Assembly: GCF_014652395.1 (NCBI RefSeq)
Contig: NZ_BMYS01000023.1
Span: 1 to 38,514 of the forward strand
Source of the DNA: Advenella faeciporci
Lineage (GTDB): Bacteria > Pseudomonadota > Gammaproteobacteria > Burkholderiales > Burkholderiaceae_B
Length of the DNA: 38,514 bases
Reading direction: 5' to 3'
A model generated the notes under the pieces. The model made no database searches. It had not been told where the DNA came from and worked only from the letters and a program-made list of their open reading frames with translations. Position 1 is the stretch's first letter, and each line of letters opens with the position of its first letter. Below are positions 38,406 to 38,514 of this stretch, piece by piece. The translations under genes were made by a program, and so were the position numbers.

Positions 38406-38430
38406 TGAAGTGACCCCCAAATGTTGGACG
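38406..38430 (+). mobile_element. Terminal inverted repeat of the right IS3-family element
   Basis: Begins TGAAGTGACCCCCAAATG and continues TTGGACG, the partner of the end at 99-123. The transposase stop codon is eight bases further inside. Confidence 0.75.
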
Positions 38431-38438
38431 GTTAAAAA

Positions 38439-38514
38439 CTAGGCAGCTAAAACCTGAGTCCGGTATTGTACTGGACTCAGGCCATTTAATTTGAGCTTGA
38501 TACGCTTGTGATTA
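38439..38514 (-). CDS. IS3-family transposase OrfB, C-terminal fragment cut by window edge
   Basis: The minus strand reads NHKRIKLKLNGLSPVQYRTQ, then VLAA and a TAG stop (38439-38441). The NxxRIKxKLxGLSPVQYR ending is characteristic of the DDE integrase-like OrfB of IS150-type IS3 elements. Only the last 24 residues are in the window, so the catalytic residues are outside it. Orientation is the same as the fragment at the left edge. Confidence 0.85.
   Translation of the reverse strand, partial: NHKRIKLKLNGLSPVQYRTQVLAA

Overview
The window looks like a chromosomal segment of a betaproteobacterium, most likely Burkholderiales and Alcaligenaceae-like. The grounds are a complete 14-subunit nuo operon with separate nuoC and nuoD closed by a DUF2818-type gene, Porin_4-type porins, a single-chain indolepyruvate:ferredoxin oxidoreductase, and a dapA-bamC pair. 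Genus cannot be fixed without a search. A three-domain copper nitrite reductase with an anaerobic-type promoter points to a facultative denitrifier or nitrite reducer.

Layout. Both edges lie inside IS3-family (IS150-like) insertion sequences in the same orientation, and their ends sit in the middle of REP-like palindromes. From left to right: gdhA, a GlcG/HbpS-like gene and a large indolepyruvate oxidoreductase on the minus strand, with a divergent LysR regulator. Next come a small membrane ORF, a fused double 4-oxalocrotonate tautomerase, bamC, dapA and yciO (minus), then tRNA-Arg(TCT). About 1 kb of degraded DNA follows, with a recognisable remnant of an esterase-like phytase gene and its terminator. 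Then nirK-nirV with predicted FNR and NsrR sites, a highly expressed-looking porin, a pair of unusual hairpins and a truncated second porin. The nuoABCDEFGHIJKLMN-DUF2818 operon fills roughly 17.0-32.1 kb and ends in a strong terminator. A third hairpin of the same family follows, then serB and mfd (minus), and ispD and ispF (plus).

How the genes fit together. Complex I feeds electrons from NADH to quinone. Periplasmic NirK, with its own tethered cytochrome c domain, can act as terminal reductase of nitrite to NO when oxygen is low. GdhA, the indolepyruvate oxidoreductase, DapA and SerB cover amino-acid metabolism. IspD/IspF belong to isoprenoid synthesis, BamC to outer-membrane assembly and Mfd to transcription-coupled repair.

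Most of the window is ordinary core genome. The less ordinary material is in the repeats (IS ends inside REP palindromes, and a hairpin family with a conserved tip but different arms), the enlarged DUF2818 protein, the nirK promoter, and several gene remnants. I found no CRISPR array, prophage, toxin-antitoxin pair or defence system.
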